A stretch of 64,000 nt of DNA from Enterococcus rivorum (GCF_001742285.1 NZ_MIEK01000005.1:1-64000), one strand, 5' to 3'. Shown: positions 17,801 through 28,227, counted from the stretch's first letter. Program-made: numbers and translations. The notes: generated from the sequence alone by a model not told the origin.

Positions 17801-20299
17801 GTGTTTATCTCTAAATTAAAAAAATATTTCGCTAAGGCAGACCAACCTTTAGCAAAACGAGTTTTAATGGGAATTGTCATTGTTGTTGCTACGCTTTTCG
17901 CTAATTTGATTACTTCAGCTTTTTACAATATTTTTGTTGCGCTACCTGAAGGAATGCCAACAACCTCTATGTTAGGATTTCATATGATTCGGTATTCTTT
18001 TACGTATGTAATCATTTATGGACTATCTGTTGGAATCTATTATTTTTTGTGGCTAAAAATAAAGATAAGCTACGAACCAATCGAAGAAGGAAAAAAAGCG
18101 ACAAGCCGTTTCACAACATTGGATGAATTGATAGCACAATACAAACAAGTACCATTAAAATCAAACAACTCTGAAGAAACGTATGAAGGTTTAAGCGGAA
18201 CAATCGTGGCTCGTCACAAAGATAAATTGTTTATAGACACAGATCCAGCTCATAACTTTACACTTGGCCGTTCACGTTCTGCTAAAGGTCAAACAAAAGT
18301 GTTACCCGACATGGATGTTTATTCACGCTCTGAAGAAAAACCACATTTGGTTATTGCTTCAGGTAAATATGAATTAGCTGTTGCTGCAATTCCAGAATAT
18401 ATCCGACGTGGTTATGAACCTTCAGTACTGAATCTGATTCATTTAGAACGTTCCTTCATGTACAACTGTGTGGATCTTGTAAAGCAAGCATATTTGGAGA
18501 AAGATATCGATAATGCAATTGAGCTTTGTAAAACCTTCTCTTATCCGTTGTATCACAATGATGAAGCAAAAGAACCCGTTTGGGAGGAAACCGCAATGGC
18601 CTTGGTCAATGCGGTTATTTTGGCTCTTTGTTATGAATTTATTGAAAAGAGTGATAGTCCAAAAGAAACAGAAAAATATGTTTCAATGTACGCTGTTTCT
18701 AACATGCTAGTTGAGCTTGGAACACCAGACGAAAGTGGCGATACATTGCTGGATCGCTATTTTGATAGTTTACCTCCTGGTAATCCAGCTAAAATGGAAT
18801 ATTCAACTGTTAAATACGCTGAAGGTCAAATGAGATCGTCTATTTTTGCAACAACACAAGCAAAACTTAGAAACTTTATTGCACCGAAAGTAGCCAAAAT
18901 GATGAGCAAATCAACGTTTGATTTTAGACGTTGTACAAAAGATTCTACAGTCATTGACATGACAGCTGAAGTAGAAATTCATGGGATAGTAAACACTGAG
19001 ATACCAGGTGAATACACTTTATCTTATGAAATTACAAATGAGTTTGGGGATTTAATTACCTGTAAGAGACAGATTTCTGTTGTAGAACAACAAGAATACA
19101 GCTCTTATCCAAATAAAAACGAATACTTTACTGGTGTTGATGATTTAATTATGCCTGTAAATAGTAAATTTGATCCACGAGAAGGAATGAAATGTCTTTA
19201 CTATTACAAACCACAAGCGGTTTTCTTAGTTCTTCCAGATTACATTCAAACGAACTATATTATTGCATCAACTTGGATCTCCCAGTTATATCATGTGCTG
19301 AGTGAATTTGCTAGTAATTGTCCAGGAGATAAATTGCTAAAAAGAATTCGGATCATTTTGGATGAATTCGGGAACTTACCAGGGTTTAGTAATATGTCTT
19401 CGATGTTGAGTGTAGGGGCAGGTCGTGGGATATTATTTGATTTCTATGTCCAACATCCTCACCAGCTTCATGATAAGTATGGTGAAAAGGTTGGAGAAAT
19501 GATTGAAGATGAAGCAATGAATTATTTCTTACTTATGACCCGTTCTCAAAAGGCTAGGGAAGACTTTTCAGCTCTGCTGGGTAAGAAAGAGATCACGGTA
19601 CAAAGTCGCTCAGGGGGCGTTTTTGATATTAATAAACAGGTTACTGAAACTTTGGACGTTCGGCCTTTATTAGAAGATTATGAACTTGGTCGATTAGAAG
19701 AAGGGGAGGTTGTGGTGGATCGTTCGATTCACAGACAAGATTTAAAAGGAAACCCAGTTGTTCCATACCCTATTTTCAATACAGGAGAAGACGGGAAGTT
19801 AATGTATGCTCATAAATACTTAACAGATCAATTTGATCCTGGAGGAAGTTGGCAGGATTTAGGGTTACCTTATGTGCCAGACATTCCACTTGAACAGTAT
19901 TCAAGAAACTTTGTAGAGAGAATAAAGAGTCCTCTTTCAATGCAAGATAACGAAAAAATGAACGATTTAAAGAGAAAGGAGCTGCAAGAAATAATGAATG
20001 AACCTGAAGCAGCATTAGATAACGTGTATGAAGGAGTAGGAGGAAATGAGATTGCAACGGATTTAGAGAAAATAGATACCGTCTACTTACCTGGTGAAAG
20101 AAAACAGTTGGTTGAAGTATATGGACCAGGTCATTTAGTGACAATACACCAAACGCTCGTAAAAGATAAACCTGAAAATGAGCATTTAATTGACGAGTTT
20201 GATTATTACGATCAATATTTTTCTTATTTACAAAAAGAAGAGAATAAGAAAGTTTTAGAAAGTTTACAATTCTTGGGGTATTTCACCGAAAAACAGTAG
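17801..20299 (+). CDS. VirD4/TraG-like type IV coupling protein with an Ig-like insertion
   Basis: The 832-residue protein has two N-terminal membrane helices (about 20-45 and 63-86) and an ATPase core. The P-loop region is GRSRSAKGQT (156-165), where relatives usually have a GKG core, so Gly is replaced by Ala; the nearby motif usually DPKGEL reads ASGKYEL (186-192). Walker B RIILDEFGNLPG (517-528) and the sensor-like GAGRG are intact. Residues about 378-468 form an extra segment that looks like a DUF5011-type Ig domain (GEYTLSYEITNEFGDLITCKR). It should hand the relaxosome to the T4SS channel, in the manner of PcfC in pCF10. Confidence 0.88.
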   Translation: MFISKLKKYFAKADQPLAKRVLMGIVIVVATLFANLITSAFYNIFVALPEGMPTTSMLGFHMIRYSFTYVIIYGLSVGIYYFLWLKIKISYEPIEEGKKATSRFTTLDELIAQYKQVPLKSNNSEETYEGLSGTIVARHKDKLFIDTDPAHNFTLGRSRSAKGQTKVLPDMDVYSRSEEKPHLVIASGKYELAVAAIPEYIRRGYEPSVLNLIHLERSFMYNCVDLVKQAYLEKDIDNAIELCKTFSYPLYHNDEAKEPVWEETAMALVNAVILALCYEFIEKSDSPKETEKYVSMYAVSNMLVELGTPDESGDTLLDRYFDSLPPGNPAKMEYSTVKYAEGQMRSSIFATTQAKLRNFIAPKVAKMMSKSTFDFRRCTKDSTVIDMTAEVEIHGIVNTEIPGEYTLSYEITNEFGDLITCKRQISVVEQQEYSSYPNKNEYFTGVDDLIMPVNSKFDPREGMKCLYYYKPQAVFLVLPDYIQTNYIIASTWISQLYHVLSEFASNCPGDKLLKRIRIILDEFGNLPGFSNMSSMLSVGAGRGILFDFYVQHPHQLHDKYGEKVGEMIEDEAMNYFLLMTRSQKAREDFSALLGKKEITVQSRSGGVFDINKQVTETLDVRPLLEDYELGRLEEGEVVVDRSIHRQDLKGNPVVPYPIFNTGEDGKLMYAHKYLTDQFDPGGSWQDLGLPYVPDIPLEQYSRNFVERIKSPLSMQDNEKMNDLKRKELQEIMNEPEAALDNVYEGVGGNEIATDLEKIDTVYLPGERKQLVEVYGPGHLVTIHQTLVKDKPENEHLIDEFDYYDQYFSYLQKEENKKVLESLQFLGYFTEKQ

Positions 20300-20308
20300 G
20301 AGGAGCCA

Positions 20309-22525
20309 ATGGATGACTTAATTAAAGTTTATGATAAATTTTCAGAGTATTTAAGTGTAACGAATATATTAGTCTGGTTGTGGCGCAAATTTGCATGGGC
20401 TTGTATTCGAGGAGTTAAAGGAATCGTTGATGCCTTTGAATCGCTTTTAGATGCTGTCTACAAAATGGTTGATTTCATTGAGTCAGATCAGTTAAAGTCA
20501 TTTGTTGAAGACAATAGAGTAGCCATTTTTAGTATCGGAGCAGTGTGTATTTTATTATTTTGCATTTCTTATATGCAAAATTCAAAAAAGACATCGATGA
20601 AATCATTACTAAATAATATCTTGTTAGGTGTGGGCGTTATTGTCGTCGGATTGACATTAACGTATACCTTAACAAATGGAGCATTTAAAGTTGCTAAAAG
20701 TATTTACGGAGAAGACTCCACAACTGCGGATCAAATTATTAAAGCGAATATCTATGATGTGACAACATTTGATTCGTTCAATTGGGAAAGTACTAAAAAG
20801 GTAAAATCTATTGATTATGACGCTACTTCACTGCGATTAATGGATATAACAGCAGAGGTGAAGCCGAAAGAAATAAAATCAGATAATCCTATTACAAAAG
20901 AAATATTTAATAAAAAAGTTTTTATTACTATAGATGGAGAAGCCACAGTTGTACCTTTAGATCGGGGCATGTTTAAAATGGATGAAAGCTATTACAGGTA
21001 TTCATGGCACCCGTGGATTATTGTTTTTCAGTTGATTACAACAGGAATTGTTCTTCTGGCCGCAAGTTTTAAATATACGAAATGTATCTATAATTCAGCT
21101 TACAACGGCATGATTGCTCCATTCTTTAGTTTTAGTGATCTCATTGAATCGTCGAAAGTGATGAAGGTAATAACAGGAATAGTCAATACGTCGATTAACA
21201 TTGTGATGTTTGCTGTTTCTTTAAAGCTTTATCGAATGTTATCGGCCTACACTGGAACGATTGATATTAATAAGATTCAACAAATTTTTATCCAGTTTTT
21301 CTTAGCATTAATTGTTGTTGAAGGGCCGTATATTATTCAAGAAATTACTGGACAAGACGGTGGTGTACGTTCAGAGGCAAAAGCAATTGGGGCCTCTGCT
21401 ATTGGTGCAGCATTTGCAGGTAAAAAATTAGGGAAAGGGCTAAAAAACTCTTTTGATTCTGCTAAAGACAAAATCAAAAAAGGTGCGAACTTTGCCGCTG
21501 GTATCGGTGCAGGTGCAATGGATCATTTTGGAAAAGATACACTTGAAGACGAAATGACAGCAGAAAAAAATAATGATAATCAACCAACAAATGCAACAGC
21601 TGACCCAAATAAAGAAATGAGTGATCAGGAACGAGAATCATTCAATCAATCTGTTAAGGACGAATTGCAAGGTACTGAAGGCGATTCTCTTTCTAATAAA
21701 TCAGCAGATAGTGAAGATAGTTCCAATTTAAATCAAGATGGAATTGATTCCGTAGACCCAGGGCAAGGATTGACAGCTCCAAAACCACCATCAGGATTGG
21801 AGGGCATTTCAGCTACGGCACCATTATTAGAGAAAGAAATGGAAGAGGCTACTGAAAATGGTTCGATTCCTGGTGTTTCTGCAATTGGCTCACAGTCAGC
21901 TATTCCACAAGGCGCAATGGCAAAAGCTTCACCACTTAGCCAAGAAATTGGTGCTGCAATGAATTCAATGGCAACCACGAGAGGGAATAGCGTTGGAATG
22001 GCTAGTCAGGCTGCGATTCAAACTGCTTTAAGTTCTCCTAGTGGTTCGACTAACGGAATGTCTGCTCAAATGCCTGAAGCAATCAAAGCGATGTCAGGAT
22101 TCCAAGAATTGAAGCAAGGCGGATTTATGGCTCCATTAAGCAATCCATCGTCAGCAAGGTTGGCGAAAATACTTTCTGTTCCAGCAATGGCACCTATAAG
22201 TCAAATGCCTACCAGCTTTACTCAACAAGCAATTGGTGGTGGTGGGTTCACTGGAAGTATAGCACCAACCATGTTGAATGCAAGTGTTCCAGCGGCGATT
22301 CAATCATTGCCAGGTGTACAACAGTTTAAACAAGATTTGGCAAACTCAGGTCAACCACTTACTAAGGATACGTTATCAGATGTAATCAGTAATAAGTGGG
22401 CGGATCGTCAAATTAAAAAAGCGGAAGAAAGAAAAGTGTACCAAAGCTATAAACAATTAGGTAAGAACACTTCAAAGAAAGCTTTAGAAGATTTTGTACC
22501 TAGAAAAGATAGGGAGGGTAACTAA
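20309..22525 (+). CDS. VirB6/PrgH-like polytopic membrane protein
   Basis: The 738-residue protein has about six membrane helices between residues 70 and 350 and the family-typical region FIQFFLALIVVEGPYIIQEI with TGQDGG. A cytoplasmic tail of more than 350 residues, low in complexity and rich in Ala, Gly, Met, Ser and Pro, follows. It has an AGGAGG site and overlaps the next gene by one base. Placement directly before VirB3-like and VirB4 genes matches PrgH in enterococcal T4SS operons. The protein would form the inner-membrane channel; the tail may contact the ATPases. Confidence 0.82.
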   Translation: MDDLIKVYDKFSEYLSVTNILVWLWRKFAWACIRGVKGIVDAFESLLDAVYKMVDFIESDQLKSFVEDNRVAIFSIGAVCILLFCISYMQNSKKTSMKSLLNNILLGVGVIVVGLTLTYTLTNGAFKVAKSIYGEDSTTADQIIKANIYDVTTFDSFNWESTKKVKSIDYDATSLRLMDITAEVKPKEIKSDNPITKEIFNKKVFITIDGEATVVPLDRGMFKMDESYYRYSWHPWIIVFQLITTGIVLLAASFKYTKCIYNSAYNGMIAPFFSFSDLIESSKVMKVITGIVNTSINIVMFAVSLKLYRMLSAYTGTIDINKIQQIFIQFFLALIVVEGPYIIQEITGQDGGVRSEAKAIGASAIGAAFAGKKLGKGLKNSFDSAKDKIKKGANFAAGIGAGAMDHFGKDTLEDEMTAEKNNDNQPTNATADPNKEMSDQERESFNQSVKDELQGTEGDSLSNKSADSEDSSNLNQDGIDSVDPGQGLTAPKPPSGLEGISATAPLLEKEMEEATENGSIPGVSAIGSQSAIPQGAMAKASPLSQEIGAAMNSMATTRGNSVGMASQAAIQTALSSPSGSTNGMSAQMPEAIKAMSGFQELKQGGFMAPLSNPSSARLAKILSVPAMAPISQMPTSFTQQAIGGGGFTGSIAPTMLNASVPAAIQSLPGVQQFKQDLANSGQPLTKDTLSDVISNKWADRQIKKAEERKVYQSYKQLGKNTSKKALEDFVPRKDREGN

Positions 22526-22833
22526 TGAGTCAAAAATTAGAGAACGTTGAGAGTATTAGACCTAAACGTGAGATTAAGGGTTGGCTTTCACTACCAGACT
22601 TCATATTTATTATTGTGGTGACAGTGATTAGTTTTTTCATAAGAGGAATCGTTTTTCCTCTTTTTGAGATACCTTTTGTCATTTTCACTTTTCTAAATGC
22701 TGTTTTTCTAGTGAAGCCACCAAAAGAAAATCCAAAACAAAAAAATTACAATATGCTTTGGTTGATTTTAAGGAGATACTTTTTTAAAGAGTATCTTCCT
22801 TTTCGATCAATTGACGTTCGTGAGTTCAAATAA
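22525..22833 (+). CDS. PrgI/VirB3-like small membrane protein
   Basis: The 102-residue protein has a short cytoplasmic head (RPKREIKGWLSLPD), two hydrophobic helices (about 26-62) and a conserved tail with PPKENPKQKNY. Length, the I-P/K-R-E-I motif and its place between the VirB6-like protein and VirB4 fit the PrgI/DUF5592 family. The start overlaps the previous stop (TAATG), so translation is coupled. Confidence 0.8.
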   Translation: MSQKLENVESIRPKREIKGWLSLPDFIFIIVVTVISFFIRGIVFPLFEIPFVIFTFLNAVFLVKPPKENPKQKNYNMLWLILRRYFFKEYLPFRSIDVREFK

Positions 22834-22880
22834 TATCAATAGGGTAGCAAAATAAAATTAAAAATCAGGAGGCAATAGGA

Positions 22881-25505
22881 TTGAAGTTTGAAATACCTGA
22901 AAAAAAAGAAAAGAAAACAAAAATATCATTTACTCTAAATCCAACCACATTGCCTGATAAAGAAGAGAACAGGCCTAATAAGATACAAAAAAGAAATCGG
23001 CAAAAAGCGGTTGAAGAATTGACAGTAAAATTGTCTAAACAAGAAAAAAAACAGAATAAAAAAATGAAAAAAAATCTAAAGAAAATTTTAGATATACATC
23101 CTATTAGTGCATGGGGTGAATCGAAAGAAGAAAGCTTTGTCAAATATTCTGGTGGTTTTTTTGAAGTAGTAAAAATGCGTGGACATAATCTGTTTGGCAT
23201 GAAACAAAATGAGTTCAAGCAAATCATGAGTAGCTATGGAGCGTTATCTAGCCTATATGAACCACCATTTAAAATATTATCAATTCATTCCCCGGTGAAT
23301 ACAATATCTCAACAAAACTACTACAAAAATATGTACCAAAAAACAACTGATCCTGTTCAACGCTCTGTATTAGAAACTAAATATGCAGAGTTGTCTTTTA
23401 TTGGTAAATATCGACAAATGGAAGAATACTTTGTATTTATTTATGGGTACGATGAAGAAAAGCTAAGAGAAAACATTAGTGATTTTTACAAATGCTGTGG
23501 CCTCTTGGTTATGGAAAAGTTAACAAGAGAAGAAAAGATTCAATTGCTCTTTAGAATGAACAATCCAACATTAAAGCTTGCCCCTAATCCACCTAGAGGA
23601 TTTAAAGTGAAATCTAAGAAAATATTAGAAGACCATATTAATGTTGAAATGATGGTTCGCATTCAACCACAAGGGAATTTAAAATTCAGAGAAACAGCTG
23701 TACAAACAGGTGCTGGTTGGTCTACTTGTCTACATACTTACCGATTACAAAGTGATCCTGATTATTTGTGGCTTCACCCTTTTACAAAAATTAAGGATAA
23801 GCTTTTGACGATTGATGTAGCAACACAAGAAGACGAAAACTTGCATAATGATATTGCTGCTTCTTTACGTGAACTTGACGACAAGAGACACAATCATAAG
23901 GACGCAACTGTAAAAGAAATTGCAAATGATGATTACTATGCTTTGCTGAAGCTGTCAAAAAACATTCGCAAAAAAAGAGATATATTGAAGTTTATTATTG
24001 TTCGGTTATATCTTTATGCAGATACATTGGACGCTTTGGAGAAGCGTGTAATTGAAACGAAAAAGAAATTAGAGCGTGAGGAGTTTGGCGTTGCAAACTT
24101 AACAATCGAACAAAGAGAAGAGTGGCTGTCCTTGTTTCTTGATTACTATTCTCAGGAAATGTTGCCAAATAGACGGACAGGACTAGACGTATCCAGTACA
24201 GTGTTCGGAGCAAGTTATCCAGCAAACCAAGTGTATAAAATGGATGCAAGAGGACAATACATTGGGATTTCTAATACTGGTGGCCAAATGATGCTAGACT
24301 TTTTCGAGTTAGATTCGAGTCGTACATTTTATAATATTTTACTTACTGGATTAATGGGTTATGGGAAAACAACGCTCATGAAAAAAATAATGAGAGATCT
24401 TGCTGGCCGAAACGGAATGATACGAGGCTTTGATAAGAGTGGTGAGTTTACAAAATTAATCCTTGCTTTAGGAGGAAGTATATTACGTTTGGACGGTCAG
24501 GATGGCCGACTAAATATTTTTGAGGTGTTTGCATTGGCAATCAATGACCGAACGCTTGAAGTCGATCAAAAGGCTTGTATGACTTTCCACCAATCAAAAT
24601 TGGCAACATGGTATTCCATTCTTAAACCTGAAGCACCGACTGCTGAATTAGATATTTTTGATAACCTTGTTGATGACTTGTATGTTTTGTTCAAATTTAA
24701 GGATAGTTCTGGTGATGTAAGTCAAGTTACGGGTCTTAGTCCAGACAAATACCCAATCTTGACTGATTTGATTTCTCTCATTGAAGAAGAAATGAAAGAA
24801 GCTAAGAACTTCTATGGAGAACATCTTTTTAACATTCATACAACACTGACGAAATTAATTAAAACAACAAACGATATGTTTAATGGGCCAACGACTGTTC
24901 CAGATCTTTCCAATCAACAGATTTTATTTTTTAACATTGACGGGTTAAGCAGCTTTGACCAACGCTACGTTAATGCTCAATTGTTCAATGCTTTTAATCT
25001 TTTTCAGAGTACAATGTTTATTAATGGTCGTGTTGAAACTAAAAAGTATCATGCCAATGAAATAACATTTGAAGAAATTAGGCGGAGTATGTTCTTTATG
25101 GCTGAAGCACATAATTTGTTAAATCAAAGCAACCCACGAATGGTAAGTTACTTTAATACATTCGCTCGTGAAGCTAGAAAACGATATGCTGGTTTATGTT
25201 TGGATACACAAAGTATTCGATCGTTGGTATCCAGAAACAAAGATGAAGACGGTGACCTGGATGATATTTACGACTTTATGCAGTATCGCTTCTTCTTTAG
25301 ACCTGGAGACAAAGAGTTGAGAAATTTGAGTGAAGAAAATGGCGGAGACTTAACTGAAAATCAAGCACAAACGGTAGGTCGCTTTAAACCACATCAAACA
25401 TTACTAAAAATTAATTCGGAGGAAGCATATGAAATGACCGTTTATGCTTCGTCTGAAGAACTGGAGCTATTTGACGGTGGCGGCCGCAAACAAGAAGCTT
25501 CTTAA
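22881..25505 (+). CDS. VirB4-family T4SS ATPase
   Basis: The start is TTG 22881 after AGGAGG. The 874-residue protein has a charged N-terminal domain and a C-terminal RecA-like motor with Walker A GLMGYGKT (490-497) and Walker B ILFFNID. The usual I-D-E-A-W block reads FFMAEAHNLL, keeping the catalytic Glu. This is the PrgJ-equivalent energiser of channel assembly and substrate transport, at the cytoplasmic face. Confidence 0.93.
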   Translation: MKFEIPEKKEKKTKISFTLNPTTLPDKEENRPNKIQKRNRQKAVEELTVKLSKQEKKQNKKMKKNLKKILDIHPISAWGESKEESFVKYSGGFFEVVKMRGHNLFGMKQNEFKQIMSSYGALSSLYEPPFKILSIHSPVNTISQQNYYKNMYQKTTDPVQRSVLETKYAELSFIGKYRQMEEYFVFIYGYDEEKLRENISDFYKCCGLLVMEKLTREEKIQLLFRMNNPTLKLAPNPPRGFKVKSKKILEDHINVEMMVRIQPQGNLKFRETAVQTGAGWSTCLHTYRLQSDPDYLWLHPFTKIKDKLLTIDVATQEDENLHNDIAASLRELDDKRHNHKDATVKEIANDDYYALLKLSKNIRKKRDILKFIIVRLYLYADTLDALEKRVIETKKKLEREEFGVANLTIEQREEWLSLFLDYYSQEMLPNRRTGLDVSSTVFGASYPANQVYKMDARGQYIGISNTGGQMMLDFFELDSSRTFYNILLTGLMGYGKTTLMKKIMRDLAGRNGMIRGFDKSGEFTKLILALGGSILRLDGQDGRLNIFEVFALAINDRTLEVDQKACMTFHQSKLATWYSILKPEAPTAELDIFDNLVDDLYVLFKFKDSSGDVSQVTGLSPDKYPILTDLISLIEEEMKEAKNFYGEHLFNIHTTLTKLIKTTNDMFNGPTTVPDLSNQQILFFNIDGLSSFDQRYVNAQLFNAFNLFQSTMFINGRVETKKYHANEITFEEIRRSMFFMAEAHNLLNQSNPRMVSYFNTFAREARKRYAGLCLDTQSIRSLVSRNKDEDGDLDDIYDFMQYRFFFRPGDKELRNLSEENGGDLTENQAQTVGRFKPHQTLLKINSEEAYEMTVYASSEELELFDGGGRKQEAS

Positions 25506-25522
25506 AGCGGGGTGGTGCATTC

Positions 25523-26668
25523 ATGAAAGAATACTTAAAACGTCGATTGAAGAAAAAAATAATTGTCTTTGTTCTATCTAACCTGTTGTGGGTGTTGGGA
25601 ATGGCCGTTGTCATTGTTGTTATGTCTAGTATGTTTATGGCTTTTCAATCCTCAGAAGAATCGGTATCAAGTGGTGTAGTTTCAGGAAATAAAAATCTTG
25701 CCCCAGAAGTGTTAGCACACAAATCTACAGTTGAAAAATATGCAAGTGAGAAAGGAATCTCTTCGGAGGTTCCTTTCTTATTAGCTATTATGATGGTTGA
25801 ATCAGGTGGGAAAGGCCTAGATCCAATGCAGAGTAGTGAGAGTGCAGGTTTAGATCCAAATGGTATAAGCGGACCAGAGTTATCGATTAAACAAGGTGTT
25901 GCTCATTATTATCAAACACTACAGAATGCAAAAAAAGCTGGAATGGCAGACGATAAAAAAGCAATTGTACAAGGATACAATTACGGTAGCTACTATCCCT
26001 TATGGTTACAACAAAATGCAAAAAGACACTCGGTCGATGTTGCAGAAATGTATTCTCGTGACTACATGGCACCAATTCAAAGAGCGAATGGATTTCCTTC
26101 AGCTGGAACAAAATACAATTATGTAAATGCCGTTTCTCAAAAAGATGGACGGACTTATTTGTACCGTGATAGTGGGAATTTTTTCTATGCAGAACTTTGT
26201 TTTCAATATATTGCTGAAGGAAGTGAAGGAACCGATGCAACGGGAGATCTACAAGCAGGAATGGATGGTTTTGTAGTTCCATTGAAAAATTACACCATTA
26301 GTTCACCGTTTGGTTATCGAATTCTTAATGGTGCTCCTGACCTTCACAGAGGGTTAGATATGGCAGCCAATGAGGGGGAACCTATTTATGCAAGTAAAGC
26401 AGGAACGGTCACCATTTCAACAACGCATAAATCTTGGGGAAACTACATTGTAATACAACATGAAGGTGGTGCGGTCACTCTGTATGCTCACCAATCTCGA
26501 TTGGTAGCAACTGTAGGACGGCAAGTGAAGCAAGGAGAATTAATAGGGTACGTTGGAAATACAGGTGACAGTTTTGGGGCGCACTTGCACCTTGAAATGT
26601 GTAAAAATAGTAGTTTGAGTTCTGACATGTTAATTGATCCACAACCAATTTTGTTTGGTAAAAACTGA
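25523..26668 (+). CDS. T4SS peptidoglycan hydrolase (lysozyme-like + M23)
   Basis: The 381-residue protein has an N-terminal membrane anchor (about 14-38) and a lysozyme-like transglycosylase domain of the CwlT type (about 62-235, with IMMVESGG and QGYNYG). A C-terminal M23 metallopeptidase carries HRGLD at 275 and HLHLE at 354. This position holds PrgK-type hydrolases (lysozyme + CHAP) in pCF10-like systems; here the CHAP domain is replaced by M23. It locally opens the wall for the mating channel. Confidence 0.9.
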   Translation: MKEYLKRRLKKKIIVFVLSNLLWVLGMAVVIVVMSSMFMAFQSSEESVSSGVVSGNKNLAPEVLAHKSTVEKYASEKGISSEVPFLLAIMMVESGGKGLDPMQSSESAGLDPNGISGPELSIKQGVAHYYQTLQNAKKAGMADDKKAIVQGYNYGSYYPLWLQQNAKRHSVDVAEMYSRDYMAPIQRANGFPSAGTKYNYVNAVSQKDGRTYLYRDSGNFFYAELCFQYIAEGSEGTDATGDLQAGMDGFVVPLKNYTISSPFGYRILNGAPDLHRGLDMAANEGEPIYASKAGTVTISTTHKSWGNYIVIQHEGGAVTLYAHQSRLVATVGRQVKQGELIGYVGNTGDSFGAHLHLEMCKNSSLSSDMLIDPQPILFGKN

Positions 26669-26707
26669 AAATAGAGTCGTTCATAAAAAAGAAAGAAGGA
26701 ATGTTAA

Positions 26708-27373
26708 ATGAGTGATAGTGAGAAAAAAGAAGAGAAAAAAATGGCTCCCTCTCCAATTATTTTGTTGCTCTTTTTCTTAGGCGGAGTCCTCTTTATGTTT
26801 ATTGTGACTCTTTTTAACCAGGAGGAAAAAGAGAAGTCTCAATCAGTAGACGTGGAGGTGCTGGATCAATCAGCTGAGAAAGAAAACTCAGCAGAAAATC
26901 TAGAGTCCTTAAAAAAGGAATGGGGTAAGCAGTCTAAACTATTAGAAGGTTACGAAGAGAGGGAGTTTCAATCGGTTAATTTGTTAAAGACATCTAAAGA
27001 ATTTGTTGAAGGCTATTACACAAATTCAACCGATAAAATGAAAGAAAATATGAAGATGCTGCAACCAATTATGACAGATAAGGCTATTGACAACTTAATA
27101 CCATTCAATATAAAGGATAAGTCTATTGAACAAGTAGTAACCCGTTTAGAAAGATACACAACCTATGTTCATAGTGAGAAGAATGTGAACACAGCGCAAA
27201 CAATTACATTGGGAACAGTTTCAACTAGAGTGAATGGAAATGCCAGCTATGAAAACAATTATGTTATTAGGCTTACCCTAGTATCAGACAAAAAAAATTC
27301 TTGGAAAGTGGATCACTTAGAAGAATCAGTTATACTTCACGATATTCCAAGTGAATTTTTTTTAGGTGAATAA
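26708..27373 (+). CDS. VirB8/PrgL/TcpC-like membrane protein
   Basis: The 221-residue protein has a cytoplasmic charged head, one membrane helix (about 18-38), a linker and an extracellular domain of about 150 residues. That domain has the helix-then-beta layout of NTF2-like VirB8 proteins (KEFVEGYYTNST; beta strands ending NSWKVDHLEES). It has a good GAAGGA site. The assignment rests on topology, fold pattern and position after the hydrolase. Confidence 0.75.
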   Translation: MSDSEKKEEKKMAPSPIILLLFFLGGVLFMFIVTLFNQEEKEKSQSVDVEVLDQSAEKENSAENLESLKKEWGKQSKLLEGYEEREFQSVNLLKTSKEFVEGYYTNSTDKMKENMKMLQPIMTDKAIDNLIPFNIKDKSIEQVVTRLERYTTYVHSEKNVNTAQTITLGTVSTRVNGNASYENNYVIRLTLVSDKKNSWKVDHLEESVILHDIPSEFFLGE

Positions 27374-27375
27374 AC

Positions 27376-28227
27376 ATGGAGAGTGGAAGAAATCAAAATT
27401 GGTTAGATCGTCTTCGTGATCGTTGGGAAGCAATGGAGACAAAACGTAGGAGACACCAATCAATTTGGTACATTGTCTATTTTGTAGTGGTCGTTTTGAC
27501 TTACACAACAATGATTTCATACGGTGTATTCGTTGAGTCAGGTTCTGATATAAGGTCAACGAAGGTGGGCAGCAAGGTAATCATAGGTGGGGTTCAATAT
27601 GAATTTATCGAAAAAAAAGTAGACAAAGAAAAAAGGACAGCTGTTTTTACTCTTGCAAATCCTGAACCTTCACTAAATGATTTATCAAAAGAACTTGTGC
27701 CAACAGTTGAATTTTTTAATGCAGAAAATGTTAAAGTCAAAATGGAAGTCATAACTGGAGACAAAGGATACTACACTCTGTACATGAGTTCCTTGCCAGA
27801 AAAATGGGAAGCCTTTCGGGTTTCTTTACAATTTGCTAAAGAAGAAAAATCTGGAGGACAAGTTATAGTTGCAAGTAAAAAAGAACAAAACGTTAAAGTT
27901 GTAAAGCCAAGTAAGCAACTTGTTTTGTTGAATTCATTTGAGTATCAGATTAGTAAAAAGAAAAAATTAATCCAAGCTAACAATAAGGAAGTAAGAAAAA
28001 ATGAACAGTCCATAGAGGTAAACAATAAAAATATTCAACAGTATGAAGATGAAAAAGAATTCCAAACGGAAGAAGAAGTTGTTCAAACGAACATTGCAAT
28101 TGAACAAGTAAAAGCTGCTAATATAACCAATGAAGGAAATATTCAGCGCATAAAAAGTGAGAATCAGGAAATTGAAAAACAAATAAGTAAAATTCAAGAA
28201 CGGATTGAAAAAGAAACAACTGAATAA
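27376..28227 (+). CDS. Bitopic membrane protein with C-terminal coiled coil
   Basis: The 283-residue protein has a basic head, one membrane segment (about 33-57), a beta-rich external domain (about 60-175) and a Lys/Glu/Gln coiled coil (about 190-283). It starts two bases after the VirB8-like gene and ends the transfer operon before the oriT region. The family is unknown. It could be a periplasm-like spacer or adaptor of the channel. Confidence 0.7.
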   Translation: MESGRNQNWLDRLRDRWEAMETKRRRHQSIWYIVYFVVVVLTYTTMISYGVFVESGSDIRSTKVGSKVIIGGVQYEFIEKKVDKEKRTAVFTLANPEPSLNDLSKELVPTVEFFNAENVKVKMEVITGDKGYYTLYMSSLPEKWEAFRVSLQFAKEEKSGGQVIVASKKEQNVKVVKPSKQLVLLNSFEYQISKKKKLIQANNKEVRKNEQSIEVNNKNIQQYEDEKEFQTEEEVVQTNIAIEQVKAANITNEGNIQRIKSENQEIEKQISKIQERIEKETTE

